The notes: generated by a model not told the origin, from the letters alone. A stretch of 8,454 nt of DNA from Dehalococcoidia bacterium (GCA_023129815.1 JAGMBH010000071.1:1-8454); one strand, 5' to 3'; positions 1 through 6,652 are shown, counted from the stretch's first letter. Made by a program: numbers and translations.

Positions 1-320
1 CAATCAAAAAGTATCGGGGTAACATCACCAAAACTGAAAGGGACAACCGTTTGAGCTAGCTCTTCTTCCACTAAGCAATTGCCCAAAATGTCCAAACCCA
101 CACCACCAAGCTCTTCAGGCACACTTAGCCCCCATAAGCCCATTTCCTTCACCATCCCTATCAGCCTTTCCTCTTCCTCCGGGGGAAGATACATCTGGGC
201 ATCGCTTAGGTCGGCTGCTCGCCCCAAAACAATTCTTTCCAAAGGCTTCAATTGGTCAGTGATAAAATCCCTCACCATACTTTGAATCATTTTTAATTCC
301 TCAGGTATCTCAAAATCCAT
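1..320 (-). CDS. Acyl-CoA dehydrogenase, N-terminal part (runs off window)
   Basis: This is the first 106 codons of a gene that continues beyond position 1. The translation starts MDFEIPEELKMIQSMVRDF, the usual opening helix of acyl-CoA dehydrogenases. Residues about 60-75 contain MGLWGLSVPEELGGVGLD, the hallmark of the family's N-terminal alpha-helical domain, followed by a VEEELAQT segment. Members are FAD flavoenzymes that oxidise acyl-CoA to enoyl-CoA and pass electrons to electron-transfer flavoprotein. The flavin and catalytic-base regions lie outside the window, so substrate and activity cannot be judged. The ATG ending at 320 is preceded by AGGAGGTGCTAA, a strong ribosome binding site at good spacing. 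It follows the iron-sulfur protein gene after an 89-bp spacer made largely of repeat-like sequence, so it may or may not share the upstream transcript. The family call is confident; the specific substrate is unknown. Confidence 0.88.
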   Translation of the reverse strand, partial: MDFEIPEELKMIQSMVRDFITDQLKPLERIVLGRAADLSDAQMYLPPEEEERLIGMVKEMGLWGLSVPEELGGVGLDILGNCLVEEELAQTVVPFSFGDVTPILFD

Positions 321-335
321 TTAGCACCTCCTAAA

Positions 336-414
336 TCCTTCGCGGAGCCTGCCCTGAGCGAGATTCTTTGGTCGCTCCGCTCCCCCAGAATTGAGAGGAA
401 GCGAAGGGCTCAGG
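336..414. repeat. Palindromic intergenic repeat overlapping a stop codon
   Basis: This spacer is built of imperfect inverted repeats. On the plus strand CCTTCGC (337-343) is matched by GCGAAGG (401-407), and CCTGAGC (353-359) by GCTCAGG (408-414). GC-rich GAGCG/CGCTC words lie between. The style resembles the dispersed GAGCGAAG-type intergenic repeats that I recall from many bacterial genomes. No transposase or T-run is present. The TGA stop of the upstream iron-sulfur gene (412-410) falls inside the right arm, so the repeat may have supplied that stop. Confidence 0.5.
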
Positions 415-856
415 ATAAGGCTTCCTCGACAAATAAATCTAAATCAGGCTCATCCTCGTCCCCTATCCTTTGCCCCAGCCTTGACATAACTTCTATCATA
501 CGGTGCTGAACAACGTAATTCTTAATAGTAGTATCCACCTGGGGACAAGCTAAAACACAAGCATCGCACTCATCGCAGTCTTCACCAACTATGCTTTCCA
601 GCGCCATAGATGTTCGCTGCTCCGTCCTGTCGCGGCGGGAGGGCTCACGGAATAAGAAAGGGCAAGCATCGATGCAGTTGCCGCAGCCAAGGCATTCTTT
701 ATGCCCTCTGATATCCTCTGCTATATTTAAGGCATAAGACTCACCAAAACCGCTTGAAAGCAGCCGACACCGAGCTACTGGCGGGGAAGCAGTGCTCAAG
801 ATTTTATTTAAAACGCCTTCAACTTCTTTGACTTCTCTTTGCTCACGCAGTGGCAT
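410..856 (-). CDS. Small two-[4Fe-4S] iron-sulfur protein, HdrC-like type
   Basis: This 148-residue soluble protein has two complete ferredoxin-type motifs: C55-x2-C58-x2-C61-x3-C65-P and C94-x2-C97-x2-C100-x3-C104-P. It also has a lone C30. The about 28-residue gap between the motifs, and the helical stretches before and after, resemble HdrC/GlpC-like electron carriers rather than compact bacterial ferredoxins. The tail is acidic (GDEDEPDLDLFVEEAL). No signal peptide or membrane segment is seen. The ATG at 856 has AGAAGGAGGA about 5 nt upstream and lies 12 bp after the second flavoprotein's stop, so it is very probably co-transcribed with it. I infer that it takes or gives electrons for the FrdBA-like modules. 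Its redox partner (HdrB-like protein, flavodoxin, quinone reductase) is not in the window. The iron-sulfur assignment is firm; the role is inferred. Confidence 0.85.
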   Translation of the reverse strand: MPLREQREVKEVEGVLNKILSTASPPVARCRLLSSGFGESYALNIAEDIRGHKECLGCGNCIDACPFLFREPSRRDRTEQRTSMALESIVGEDCDECDACVLACPQVDTTIKNYVVQHRMIEVMSRLGQRIGDEDEPDLDLFVEEALS

Positions 857-868
857 ATCATCCTCCTT

Positions 869-2566
869 CTAAATCCAGCGTACAGCTCTATCGCCAAAAG
901 GCGTATACTCACTTGCCTCACCAAGCGGAACGAAACCAGGCACTGGTCGATTACCACGGGCATAATTAGGTAAAAGCATAGGAGAGATGGGCATGTCTTC
1001 TAAACCTGCTTCCTTAATCTCACGCTGCCATTTACGCACATGGTCTAAAGTAAGTTTACCTAACTTTACTTCCTTAACCCACTTAGCTGCCGCTCTGCCT
1101 GCCCTTCTGCCAAAGACAAATAAATCCAGAGTCGAATTACCAATAAGCCTATTCCTGCCATGCACTCCACCCTCACATTCACCAGCGGCAAATAACCCTG
1201 GGACTGAGGTAGAGGCATCAGCCTTAATTTTGATTCCTCCGTTTTGATAATGCAGCGTAGGATAAACCAACATTGGCTTATGGATCATATCAATATCAAA
1301 GCGAGCAAACTGGCGAACCATTGCCGGCAGTTCCCTAGCAATAGTCCCTTCCCCGCGAATAATATCAACCATTGGTGAATCTTCCCACAGACCAACCTCC
1401 CCTGTTGGCGTTGTTACTCCCTTTCCGCGCTCTTTGCATTCTCGAATCTCTGCCGAGGCTTCCGTATCTCTTGCTTCCAAAGGATGGACAAACTGCTCTC
1501 CATCACAATTGACTAGCTCTGCCCCTAGAGTCCTCACCTTCTCTGTAATCAGTAACCCCAGAATTTGGGGAGGAAAGGCTGCGCCCGTGGGGTGATATTG
1601 CATAGTATCCATATGAACAAGAGGACAGCTTACCCGATAAGCCAATACTAAGCCATCGGCAGTGGCACCATAATGATTAGTTGTAGGGAAACCCTGAATA
1701 TGCGTGCGGCCTACGCCACCAGTAGCCATAACTACCGCCCTGGCTCGCACTACACTCATTTGCTTAGTCTCTAAGTTCATCAGTATAGCTCCAGCTACCT
1801 GCCCCTTATCATCCATGAGCAGCTCTATCACCGGCTCGAACTCTAACCAATCTATCTTCCTTCCATGCATGTTCCTCTGCCTCATCTCATCACGTATAGT
1901 ACGCATTTCTTCAAGGCCAGTATAATCTCGGCAGGAATGCATCCTCCTTACAGCACAGCCACCACCCGATAGCTCATGATATGAACCATCTGGTTCCTTA
2001 TCCCACTCAACACCCAGCGATTCCAGCCACCTAATAGCATCAGGAGCATCTTTGGCTAATGCTTCTGCCAAATCAGGATCATTGGTGAAATGGCCCCCGC
2101 CCATTATATCCAGGTAATGAATAGCAGGAGAGTCATTAGGCCTATCAGCTGCCTGTGTTCCTGCTTGAGCTCCTATAGTATTGGCATCGCCTAAACGTAA
2201 TTTTGACGATATGAGGACACTGGCACCGTTTTCCTCAGCTAAGAGAGCAGCTGCCCCTCCAGCTCCACCACAACCAATTACCAAAACATCAACATCATGG
2301 TCAATCTTGTCAAGCTCGATTTTATCAGGGTCAACGCGGCTGCTACCTTCCAACAGATCAGCCACCTCGTGAGGTGTGCGTTCACCCTTATTCGGTCCTA
2401 CTTTTAACTCACGCATCTCTTCTTTTTTATAATCAGGATGAAATTTATTTACTAGGGCTTCCCTTTCGGCTTCAGGAATACGAGGTAGAAGTCCTTTCTT
2501 CAACCGCTCTGCCCTAGTAGCCTCTACTTTTCTAATACTTTCTTCCATATAAGCTGGATATGGCAT
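869..2566 (-). CDS. frdA: Fumarate reductase/succinate dehydrogenase-like flavoprotein, copy 2
   Basis: This 565-residue flavoprotein belongs to the SdhA/FrdA/aspartate oxidase family, which interconverts fumarate and succinate or related acids. Residues 1-90 are an unusual charged extension. The FAD Rossmann motif GCGGAG is at 98-103. Matches to the FrdA active site are H325 (YHPTG), E342 (ITE), R366 (EARD, the expected proton-donor position), H439 (LHYQNGG) and R473 (HGRNR). Where classical SdhA/FrdA has the FAD-linking His (SHT), this protein has ANT (N129), so FAD is probably non-covalent. Only about 75 residues follow FGRRAG, far fewer than in classical FrdA. The C-terminal tail after LLPNYAR differs completely from copy 1. 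The ATG at 2566 has AAGGAGGT 8 nt upstream and sits 17 bp after its FrdB partner. Soluble and cytoplasmic by appearance. Direction and true substrate (fumarate or another enoate) cannot be settled from sequence. Confidence 0.88.
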   Translation of the reverse strand: MPYPAYMEESIRKVEATRAERLKKGLLPRIPEAEREALVNKFHPDYKKEEMRELKVGPNKGERTPHEVADLLEGSSRVDPDKIELDKIDHDVDVLVIGCGGAGGAAALLAEENGASVLISSKLRLGDANTIGAQAGTQAADRPNDSPAIHYLDIMGGGHFTNDPDLAEALAKDAPDAIRWLESLGVEWDKEPDGSYHELSGGGCAVRRMHSCRDYTGLEEMRTIRDEMRQRNMHGRKIDWLEFEPVIELLMDDKGQVAGAILMNLETKQMSVVRARAVVMATGGVGRTHIQGFPTTNHYGATADGLVLAYRVSCPLVHMDTMQYHPTGAAFPPQILGLLITEKVRTLGAELVNCDGEQFVHPLEARDTEASAEIRECKERGKGVTTPTGEVGLWEDSPMVDIIRGEGTIARELPAMVRQFARFDIDMIHKPMLVYPTLHYQNGGIKIKADASTSVPGLFAAGECEGGVHGRNRLIGNSTLDLFVFGRRAGRAAAKWVKEVKLGKLTLDHVRKWQREIKEAGLEDMPISPMLLPNYARGNRPVPGFVPLGEASEYTPFGDRAVRWI

Positions 2567-2583
2567 ATCAAATTACCTCCTTT

Positions 2584-3294
2584 CTATTTAGCCGGCTCTA
2601 TCTCTCGCGCTGCATATCTCTTGCGTAACTCAGCCTCGCTTGCCTTCTTTAATTCCTCTAACTCAACATTAAATTTGCCTTCCTCTATCTCCTTCACTCT
2701 ATTCAAATTGTGCTGAGATTTAGGTGCCATATAATGGCCATATATGCGTCGAGCTGCCAAAGCTACATTATATGGCTGCAATCCTTGTGGGCACCTGGCA
2801 GCACATAAGCCACATATGAGGCAATCAAATGATAGCTCAGCTACCCTCTTGATATCACCCCTTATAGCAGCAGACATAAACTCCATAACCTCGAGGTCTT
2901 GAGGGCAGGTCTTAGTGCAATTATTGCAACCAAAACAGGTAAGGATATCGGGGTAAAGCTCCACTAGCTTGTTTTCCCCTTCTTTTGGCTCTAAATCCTC
3001 CACATTGTAAAGAGCTTCAGTGGCAGGGAAGAACGGTATCTGCGTTATAACCATATTTTGCTCAATTTCTTTCTGGCAACCAAGGGCATATCTTATTGTA
3101 GGGTCATAGGTGAAGTTATAGATGGTGCCACAGGCACCACAAAATCCAGCACGACAGCCACAACCTCTGATGATATGGTAACCGCAATACTCTAACGCTG
3201 TCTGGATGGTAAGCCCTTCAGGGACCTTATACCTCTTACCCATAACATAGATGTCCAGCATTTGAACCTTTTCTTTTTCAGCAACTTCAGCCAT
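2584..3294 (-). CDS. frdB: Fumarate reductase/succinate dehydrogenase-like iron-sulfur subunit, copy 2
   Basis: This 236-residue electron-transfer subunit pairs with the flavoprotein that starts 17 bp downstream. Its N-terminal 2Fe-2S ferredoxin domain has C47-x4-C52-x2-C55 and C73, with an extra C45 in the run GCGC. The C-terminal domain has two full four-cysteine motifs, C120/C123/C126/C130 (CFGCNNC) and C158/C161/C164/C168 (CLICGLC), followed by the PQGLQPYN segment typical of SdhB/FrdB. Classical SdhB/FrdB lacks the second cysteine of the second motif and holds a 3Fe-4S cluster there; here a 4Fe-4S cluster is expected. The ATG at 3294 has AAGGAGGT 4 nt upstream and lies 26 bp after copy 1's flavoprotein. 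By my manual count, 63 of the first 100 residues match copy 1. It probably carries electrons between the flavoprotein and a soluble donor or acceptor. Confidence 0.88.
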   Translation of the reverse strand: MAEVAEKEKVQMLDIYVMGKRYKVPEGLTIQTALEYCGYHIIRGCGCRAGFCGACGTIYNFTYDPTIRYALGCQKEIEQNMVITQIPFFPATEALYNVEDLEPKEGENKLVELYPDILTCFGCNNCTKTCPQDLEVMEFMSAAIRGDIKRVAELSFDCLICGLCAARCPQGLQPYNVALAARRIYGHYMAPKSQHNLNRVKEIEEGKFNVELEELKKASEAELRKRYAAREIEPAK

Positions 3295-3320
3295 TCTTAC
3301 CTCCTTCTACAAAATTGCTT

Positions 3321-4988
3321 TTAAGCCAATTTCACCAAGCCAGACTGTAATTTTTCAGTATAGAGATCGGCCAAGTAATCGCTTGGCTGTCTGGCATAAT
3401 TTGGTAATAACATTGGTGAAAATGGCCTTTCCTTCACTATACCAAGCCATTCCAGTTCCTTCTGCCACTGGCGCACATGGTTTAAAGTAAGCTTACCTAG
3501 CTTTACCTCCTTGGCATACCGCGTTGCCTCTCTACCTGCTCTCCTGCCAAAGACATATATATCCAGTGTTGCATTGCCTCCAAGTCTATTCCGGCCATGC
3601 ACTCCACCACCAACCTCGCCTGGAACCCATAGTCCTGGCACTTCTGTAGCTGAGTTAGCATCCATCCTGACTCCCCCATTTTGGTAATGTAGTGTAGGAT
3701 AAACCAACACTGGCTCATGAATTAGATCGATATTGAAACGGCTAAACTTATGAACTAAACTAGGTAACCTCCGCGCAATGGTGCCTTCTCCGTGTATCAT
3801 ATCAATGAGTGGTATATCTTCCCAAACGCCAACGTTCCCTGCCGGCGTTGTTATTCCTTTGTGCCGCTCGGTACACTCTCGAATCTCAAATGAAGCTAGT
3901 ATATCTCGTGGCTCTAAATTGCAGGCAACTTGCTCTCCATCAATATTGATTATCTGTCCCCCCAAAGCTCTTACGTTCTCTGTAATCAGTATTCCTACAA
4001 ACTGCAAAGGATAAACTGCGCCTGTGGGATGATACTGTATACTATCCCCGTAGATGAGTGAACAACCTACCCGATAAGCCATCGCCAACCCATCAGCAGT
4101 AGCCCCATAATGATTAGTGGTGGGAAAGCCTTGAGTGTGCAATCTTCCCAAGCCACCAGTAGCCACAATTACCGCTTTGGCTCGCACCAAGCTTAATTCA
4201 TTTGTCTCTAAGTTCACTAATATTGCTCCGGCTACTTGTCCCTCATCATCCATTATCAATTCTATTGCCGGCTCAAATTCTATGTAGTCTATGTTATCTC
4301 TACATCTAACCTCATCACGCAGAACCCTCATTACCTCAAGGCCAGTGTAATCTTTGCAAGAATGGACCCGCCTTCTACACTCCCCGGCAAGCTCCAATTC
4401 ACGCATGGAACCATCTGTCTCTTTATCCCAATTAACACCCAAATCTTCTAACCACTTAATTGCCATAGGAGCATCTCTTGCCATTGCCCATACCAATTCA
4501 GGCACATTTTCGAAGTGCCCTCCACCCATGGTATCTAAATAGTGAAGGACAGGGGAATCGTTTGGTCTATCAGCCGCTTGCGTTCCTCCCTCAGCTCCTA
4601 TAGTGTTAGAATCGCCCAACCTTAGCTTCGTTGCTATTAGAACCTTAGCACCATTTTCCTGAGCTAGAAGAGCTGCTGATAATCCAGCACCTCCAGAACC
4701 AATTATTAAAACATCAACATCGTAGCCAATCTTACTCAGGTCAACCTTATCAGGGTCAACTCGGCTGTTTCCTTCCAATTGATTCGCTAGCTCCTCGGGC
4801 ATCGTTTCGTCTTTGTTTGGCCCTAAAAGTAGTTTACGCTTACCCGTTTCCCTATAGTCAGGGTGATATTTACGCACTATAATATCCCTCTCATCGCTAC
4901 TAATGAGGGGAATTTCTTCCTTCATCCGCCTTTGCCTGCTAGCCTCTAATTTTCTAATGCTTTCTTCCATATAGGGAGGATATGGCAT
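3321..4988 (-). CDS. frdA: Fumarate reductase/succinate dehydrogenase-like flavoprotein, copy 1
   Basis: This 555-residue flavoprotein is a paralogue of the gene at 869-2566. The N-terminal extension (residues 1-90) opens with MPYPPYMEESIRKLEA and ends with SRVDPDK before the Rossmann motif GSGGAG (97-102). Expected catalytic residues are present: H320 (YHPTG), E337 (ITE), R361 (EPRD), H434 (LHYQNGG) and R468 (HGRNR). The FAD-linking His position reads SNT (N128), predicting non-covalent FAD. The tail after LLPNYAR ends in LVKLA and differs from copy 2. Start choice: a GTG at 4997 is in frame, but it lies inside the AGAGGTG ribosome binding site. The ATG at 4988 aligns with copy 2's start and shares the TTTGATATGCCATATCC context, so I use 4988. 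It sits 21 bp after its iron-sulfur partner. The substrate may be fumarate/succinate or a related acid. Confidence 0.88.
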   Translation of the reverse strand: MPYPPYMEESIRKLEASRQRRMKEEIPLISSDERDIIVRKYHPDYRETGKRKLLLGPNKDETMPEELANQLEGNSRVDPDKVDLSKIGYDVDVLIIGSGGAGLSAALLAQENGAKVLIATKLRLGDSNTIGAEGGTQAADRPNDSPVLHYLDTMGGGHFENVPELVWAMARDAPMAIKWLEDLGVNWDKETDGSMRELELAGECRRRVHSCKDYTGLEVMRVLRDEVRCRDNIDYIEFEPAIELIMDDEGQVAGAILVNLETNELSLVRAKAVIVATGGLGRLHTQGFPTTNHYGATADGLAMAYRVGCSLIYGDSIQYHPTGAVYPLQFVGILITENVRALGGQIINIDGEQVACNLEPRDILASFEIRECTERHKGITTPAGNVGVWEDIPLIDMIHGEGTIARRLPSLVHKFSRFNIDLIHEPVLVYPTLHYQNGGVRMDANSATEVPGLWVPGEVGGGVHGRNRLGGNATLDIYVFGRRAGREATRYAKEVKLGKLTLNHVRQWQKELEWLGIVKERPFSPMLLPNYARQPSDYLADLYTEKLQSGLVKLA

Positions 4989-4994
4989 ATCAAA

Positions 4995-5001
4995 CACCTC
5001 T
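4995..5001 (-). promoter_or_regulatory. Ribosome binding site that fixes the copy 1 flavoprotein start
   Basis: The mRNA reads AGAGGTG here, then six nucleotides, then ATG at 4988. The alternative in-frame GTG start (4997-4995) is part of this site and would have no Shine-Dalgarno at proper spacing. Together with the aligned start of the paralogue, this favours the ATG. Confidence 0.7.
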
Positions 5002-5009
5002 TTCCTACA

Positions 5010-5711
5010 TTATTTAGGCTCTATCCACCTTTCATCATATATGTGGCGTAACTCTTCCATAGGCGTACTTCTCAATTTTTCATATTCAGCATCATACTTG
5101 CCTTCCTCTATCTCCTTTACCTTTTCCTCTAAGTGCTTGGACTTGGGTAGAAGATAGCGACCATGCAACCTCCGAATGAGCATAGCTATGTTATAGGGTG
5201 ACAAACCCTGGGGACACCTAGCAGCACACATGCCACACATTACACATTCAAAAGACTCCGCAGTAACGGCAGGGAAGTCGCCTCTTAAAGCAGCGGACAT
5301 AAAATCCATGACCTCAATATCCTGGGGACAAGACTGAGTGCAATTATTACAGCCAAAGCAAGTAGCCAAATCAGGGTAAATTCCTAATACCTGATCCACA
5401 GTGGGCCTCAACTTCTTTATATCGTAAATAGGCTTGGCAGTAGGAAAACATGGAATTTGCACTACACACATATCCAGCTCAACAGCTGTCTGGCAAGCAA
5501 GCCCATACCTTAACGTAGGGTCATGCGTAAAATTGTATACCGTAGCACAAGCACCACAACTTCCCCCACGACACCCACAGCCACGAATCAATCTATAACC
5601 ACAATACTCTAGTGCCGTCTGGATAGTAAGCCCTTCAGGAACCTGATAATGCTTCTCCATAATATAGATATCGAGCATTCGAACCTTTTCGGCAACCTCA
5701 GCTTCAGCCAT
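5010..5711 (-). CDS. frdB: Fumarate reductase/succinate dehydrogenase-like iron-sulfur subunit, copy 1
   Basis: This 233-residue SdhB/FrdB-type electron carrier precedes its flavoprotein by 21 bp. The N-terminal 2Fe-2S domain has C47-x4-C52-x2-C55 and C73, plus an extra C45 (GCGC). The C-terminal domain has C118/C121/C124/C128 (CFGCNNC) and C156/C159/C162/C166 (CVMCGMC), then PQGLSPYN. As in copy 2, the second motif has all four cysteines, so 4Fe-4S is expected in place of the usual 3Fe-4S. C82 and C88, in the linker after the 2Fe-2S domain, are absent from copy 2. Start choice: an in-frame GTG at 5717 has no good ribosome binding site. The ATG at 5711 follows GGGGTGAAA and matches the paralogue's MAE start. 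It lies 11 bp after the fumarase stop, indicating a shared transcript. No membrane segment or signal peptide is visible. Confidence 0.88.
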   Translation of the reverse strand: MAEAEVAEKVRMLDIYIMEKHYQVPEGLTIQTALEYCGYRLIRGCGCRGGSCGACATVYNFTHDPTLRYGLACQTAVELDMCVVQIPCFPTAKPIYDIKKLRPTVDQVLGIYPDLATCFGCNNCTQSCPQDIEVMDFMSAALRGDFPAVTAESFECVMCGMCAARCPQGLSPYNIAMLIRRLHGRYLLPKSKHLEEKVKEIEEGKYDAEYEKLRSTPMEELRHIYDERWIEPK

Positions 5712-5722
5712 TTTCACCCCGT

Positions 5723-6568
5723 TTACAGAATCGCCTCTTCATGGCGAGCACACCAGCATTGCAAATTAACCGCCACTGGTAGGCTGGCAATATGGCAAGG
5801 GAAAACCTCAGCATGAACTGCAAGGGCGGTAATCCTGCCACCATATCCCATGGCTCCAATGCCAAGTTTGTTAACCCGCTCTAGAATATCCTTTTCTAGC
5901 TCGGCAACCTCAGCATCTGGGCTTGGCTGGCCTACCTTGCGCAGCAATGCTTTCTTAGCCATCATCATAGTCCTCTCCGCTGTCCCCCCTATCCCCACAC
6001 CAACGATAACCGGTGGGCAAGGATTGCTACCAGACTCGTCAACACGATTTACCACGTAATCTATAACCCCCTGGCGACCCTTGGCGGGGGTTAGCACTGT
6101 TAAGCGAGTCATATTCTCAGAGCCTCCTCCTTTAGGTTTGGCAATAATTTTGAGCTTATCGCCAGGGACTATATCGGTATAAATAATAGCTGGTGTGTTA
6201 TCTTTGGTATTTACCCTGGCCGAGAAGGGCTGACGTACCACAGATTTGCGCAAGTAACCTCTATCATATCCCCGACGCACTCCTTCATTCACTGCGGTGT
6301 AGAGGTCACCGCCAGTTATGTGAACTTCCTGGCCTAGTTCCAGAAAGACTATGGCAACACCGGTATCCTGGCATAGAGGAATCTGCTCCTTACCAGCTAT
6401 CTCGGCATCTTCCAGCATTCTATCAAATACAGCACGGCAAACAGGAGATTCTTCCTCTTCCCTGGCTTTCTTAAGAGCAGCTAGCACATCTTCAGGAAGA
6501 TAGTGGCAAGAATGCTCAAACAAACGAGCTATGGTTTCAGTAACATCACTAACTTTAATTTCCCTCAT
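5723..6568 (-). CDS. fumA: Class I fumarate hydratase, alpha subunit (FumA/TtdA N-terminal type)
   Basis: This 281-residue protein matches the alpha half of two-subunit class I (iron-sulfur) fumarases, which interconvert malate and fumarate; relatives act on L-tartrate or mesaconate. Landmarks are PLCQDTG (C66), the KPKGGGSENMTRL segment (about 144-156), NPCPPVIVGVGIGG (C184) and LPVAVNLQCWCARH near the end. C66, C184 and a C-terminal cysteine, probably C271, would hold the catalytic 4Fe-4S cluster. Its length is normal for an alpha subunit, so it is not truncated. The beta subunit, which normally follows directly and supplies part of the active site, is absent: the next gene, 11 bp on, is FrdB-like. 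The ATG at 6568 has AAGGAGGT 12 nt upstream, a long spacing, but no alternative in-frame ATG, GTG or TTG start is visible. Cytoplasmic and probably oxygen-sensitive. The family call is secure; substrate identity is open. Confidence 0.9.
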   Translation of the reverse strand: MREIKVSDVTETIARLFEHSCHYLPEDVLAALKKAREEEESPVCRAVFDRMLEDAEIAGKEQIPLCQDTGVAIVFLELGQEVHITGGDLYTAVNEGVRRGYDRGYLRKSVVRQPFSARVNTKDNTPAIIYTDIVPGDKLKIIAKPKGGGSENMTRLTVLTPAKGRQGVIDYVVNRVDESGSNPCPPVIVGVGIGGTAERTMMMAKKALLRKVGQPSPDAEVAELEKDILERVNKLGIGAMGYGGRITALAVHAEVFPCHIASLPVAVNLQCWCARHEEAIL

Positions 6569-6580
6569 AATCTCACTTAT

Positions 6581-6588
6581 ACCTCCTT
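6581..6588 (-). promoter_or_regulatory. Ribosome binding site of fumarase alpha, unusually far from the start
   Basis: A perfect AAGGAGGT lies 12 nt before the ATG at 6568, against 4-8 nt for most neighbours. A GTG at 6576 would be better spaced but hits a stop within a few codons (GTG AGA TTA TGA). The ATG therefore stands, perhaps with reduced translation. Confidence 0.6.
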
Positions 6589-6652
6589 AATTTTTTTGAG
6601 GCTGTTTAACTTTGCCTTAGCTTCAAAACTAAATTTACCTCATCCAGATTTC

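Larger units (their letters stand above)
869..5711 (-). repeat. Tandem duplication of an FrdB-FrdA gene pair
   Basis: Two FrdB-FrdA pairs lie head to tail in the same order and with similar short gaps. The first is 5711-3321 and the second 3294-869. The copies share unusual traits: the N-terminal extension, Asn at the flavin-link site and the GCGC 2Fe-2S motif. This points to duplication of a common ancestral pair rather than two independent acquisitions. At about 60% protein identity over the part I counted, the duplication is old or fast-diverging, and both pairs look intact. Confidence 0.85.

Noticed and set aside
79..285. Plus-strand 68-codon frame
   Set aside because: Antisense to the acyl-CoA dehydrogenase N terminus; serine/proline-rich as expected of a shadow frame.
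3503..3718. Minus-strand 71-codon frame inside the copy 1 flavoprotein
   Set aside because: Alternative frame of a clearly conserved gene; its composition looks like a frame-shifted read of that gene.
4989..4997. GTG start at 4997 for the copy 1 flavoprotein
   Set aside because: It overlaps the ribosome binding site, and the ATG at 4988 aligns with the paralogue's start.
5712..5717. GTG start at 5717 for the copy 1 iron-sulfur subunit
   Set aside because: There is no ribosome binding site upstream of it; the ATG at 5711 follows GGGGTG and aligns with the paralogue's MAE start.
6193..6474. Plus-strand open frame of 93 codons
   Set aside because: Antisense shadow of the fumarase alpha gene; no family features and no ribosome binding site that I can support.
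6569..6652. Sigma70-type promoter for the fumarase operon
   Set aside because: TTGAAG is present on the minus strand but no acceptable -10 box lies at 16-18 nt spacing; too weak to call.
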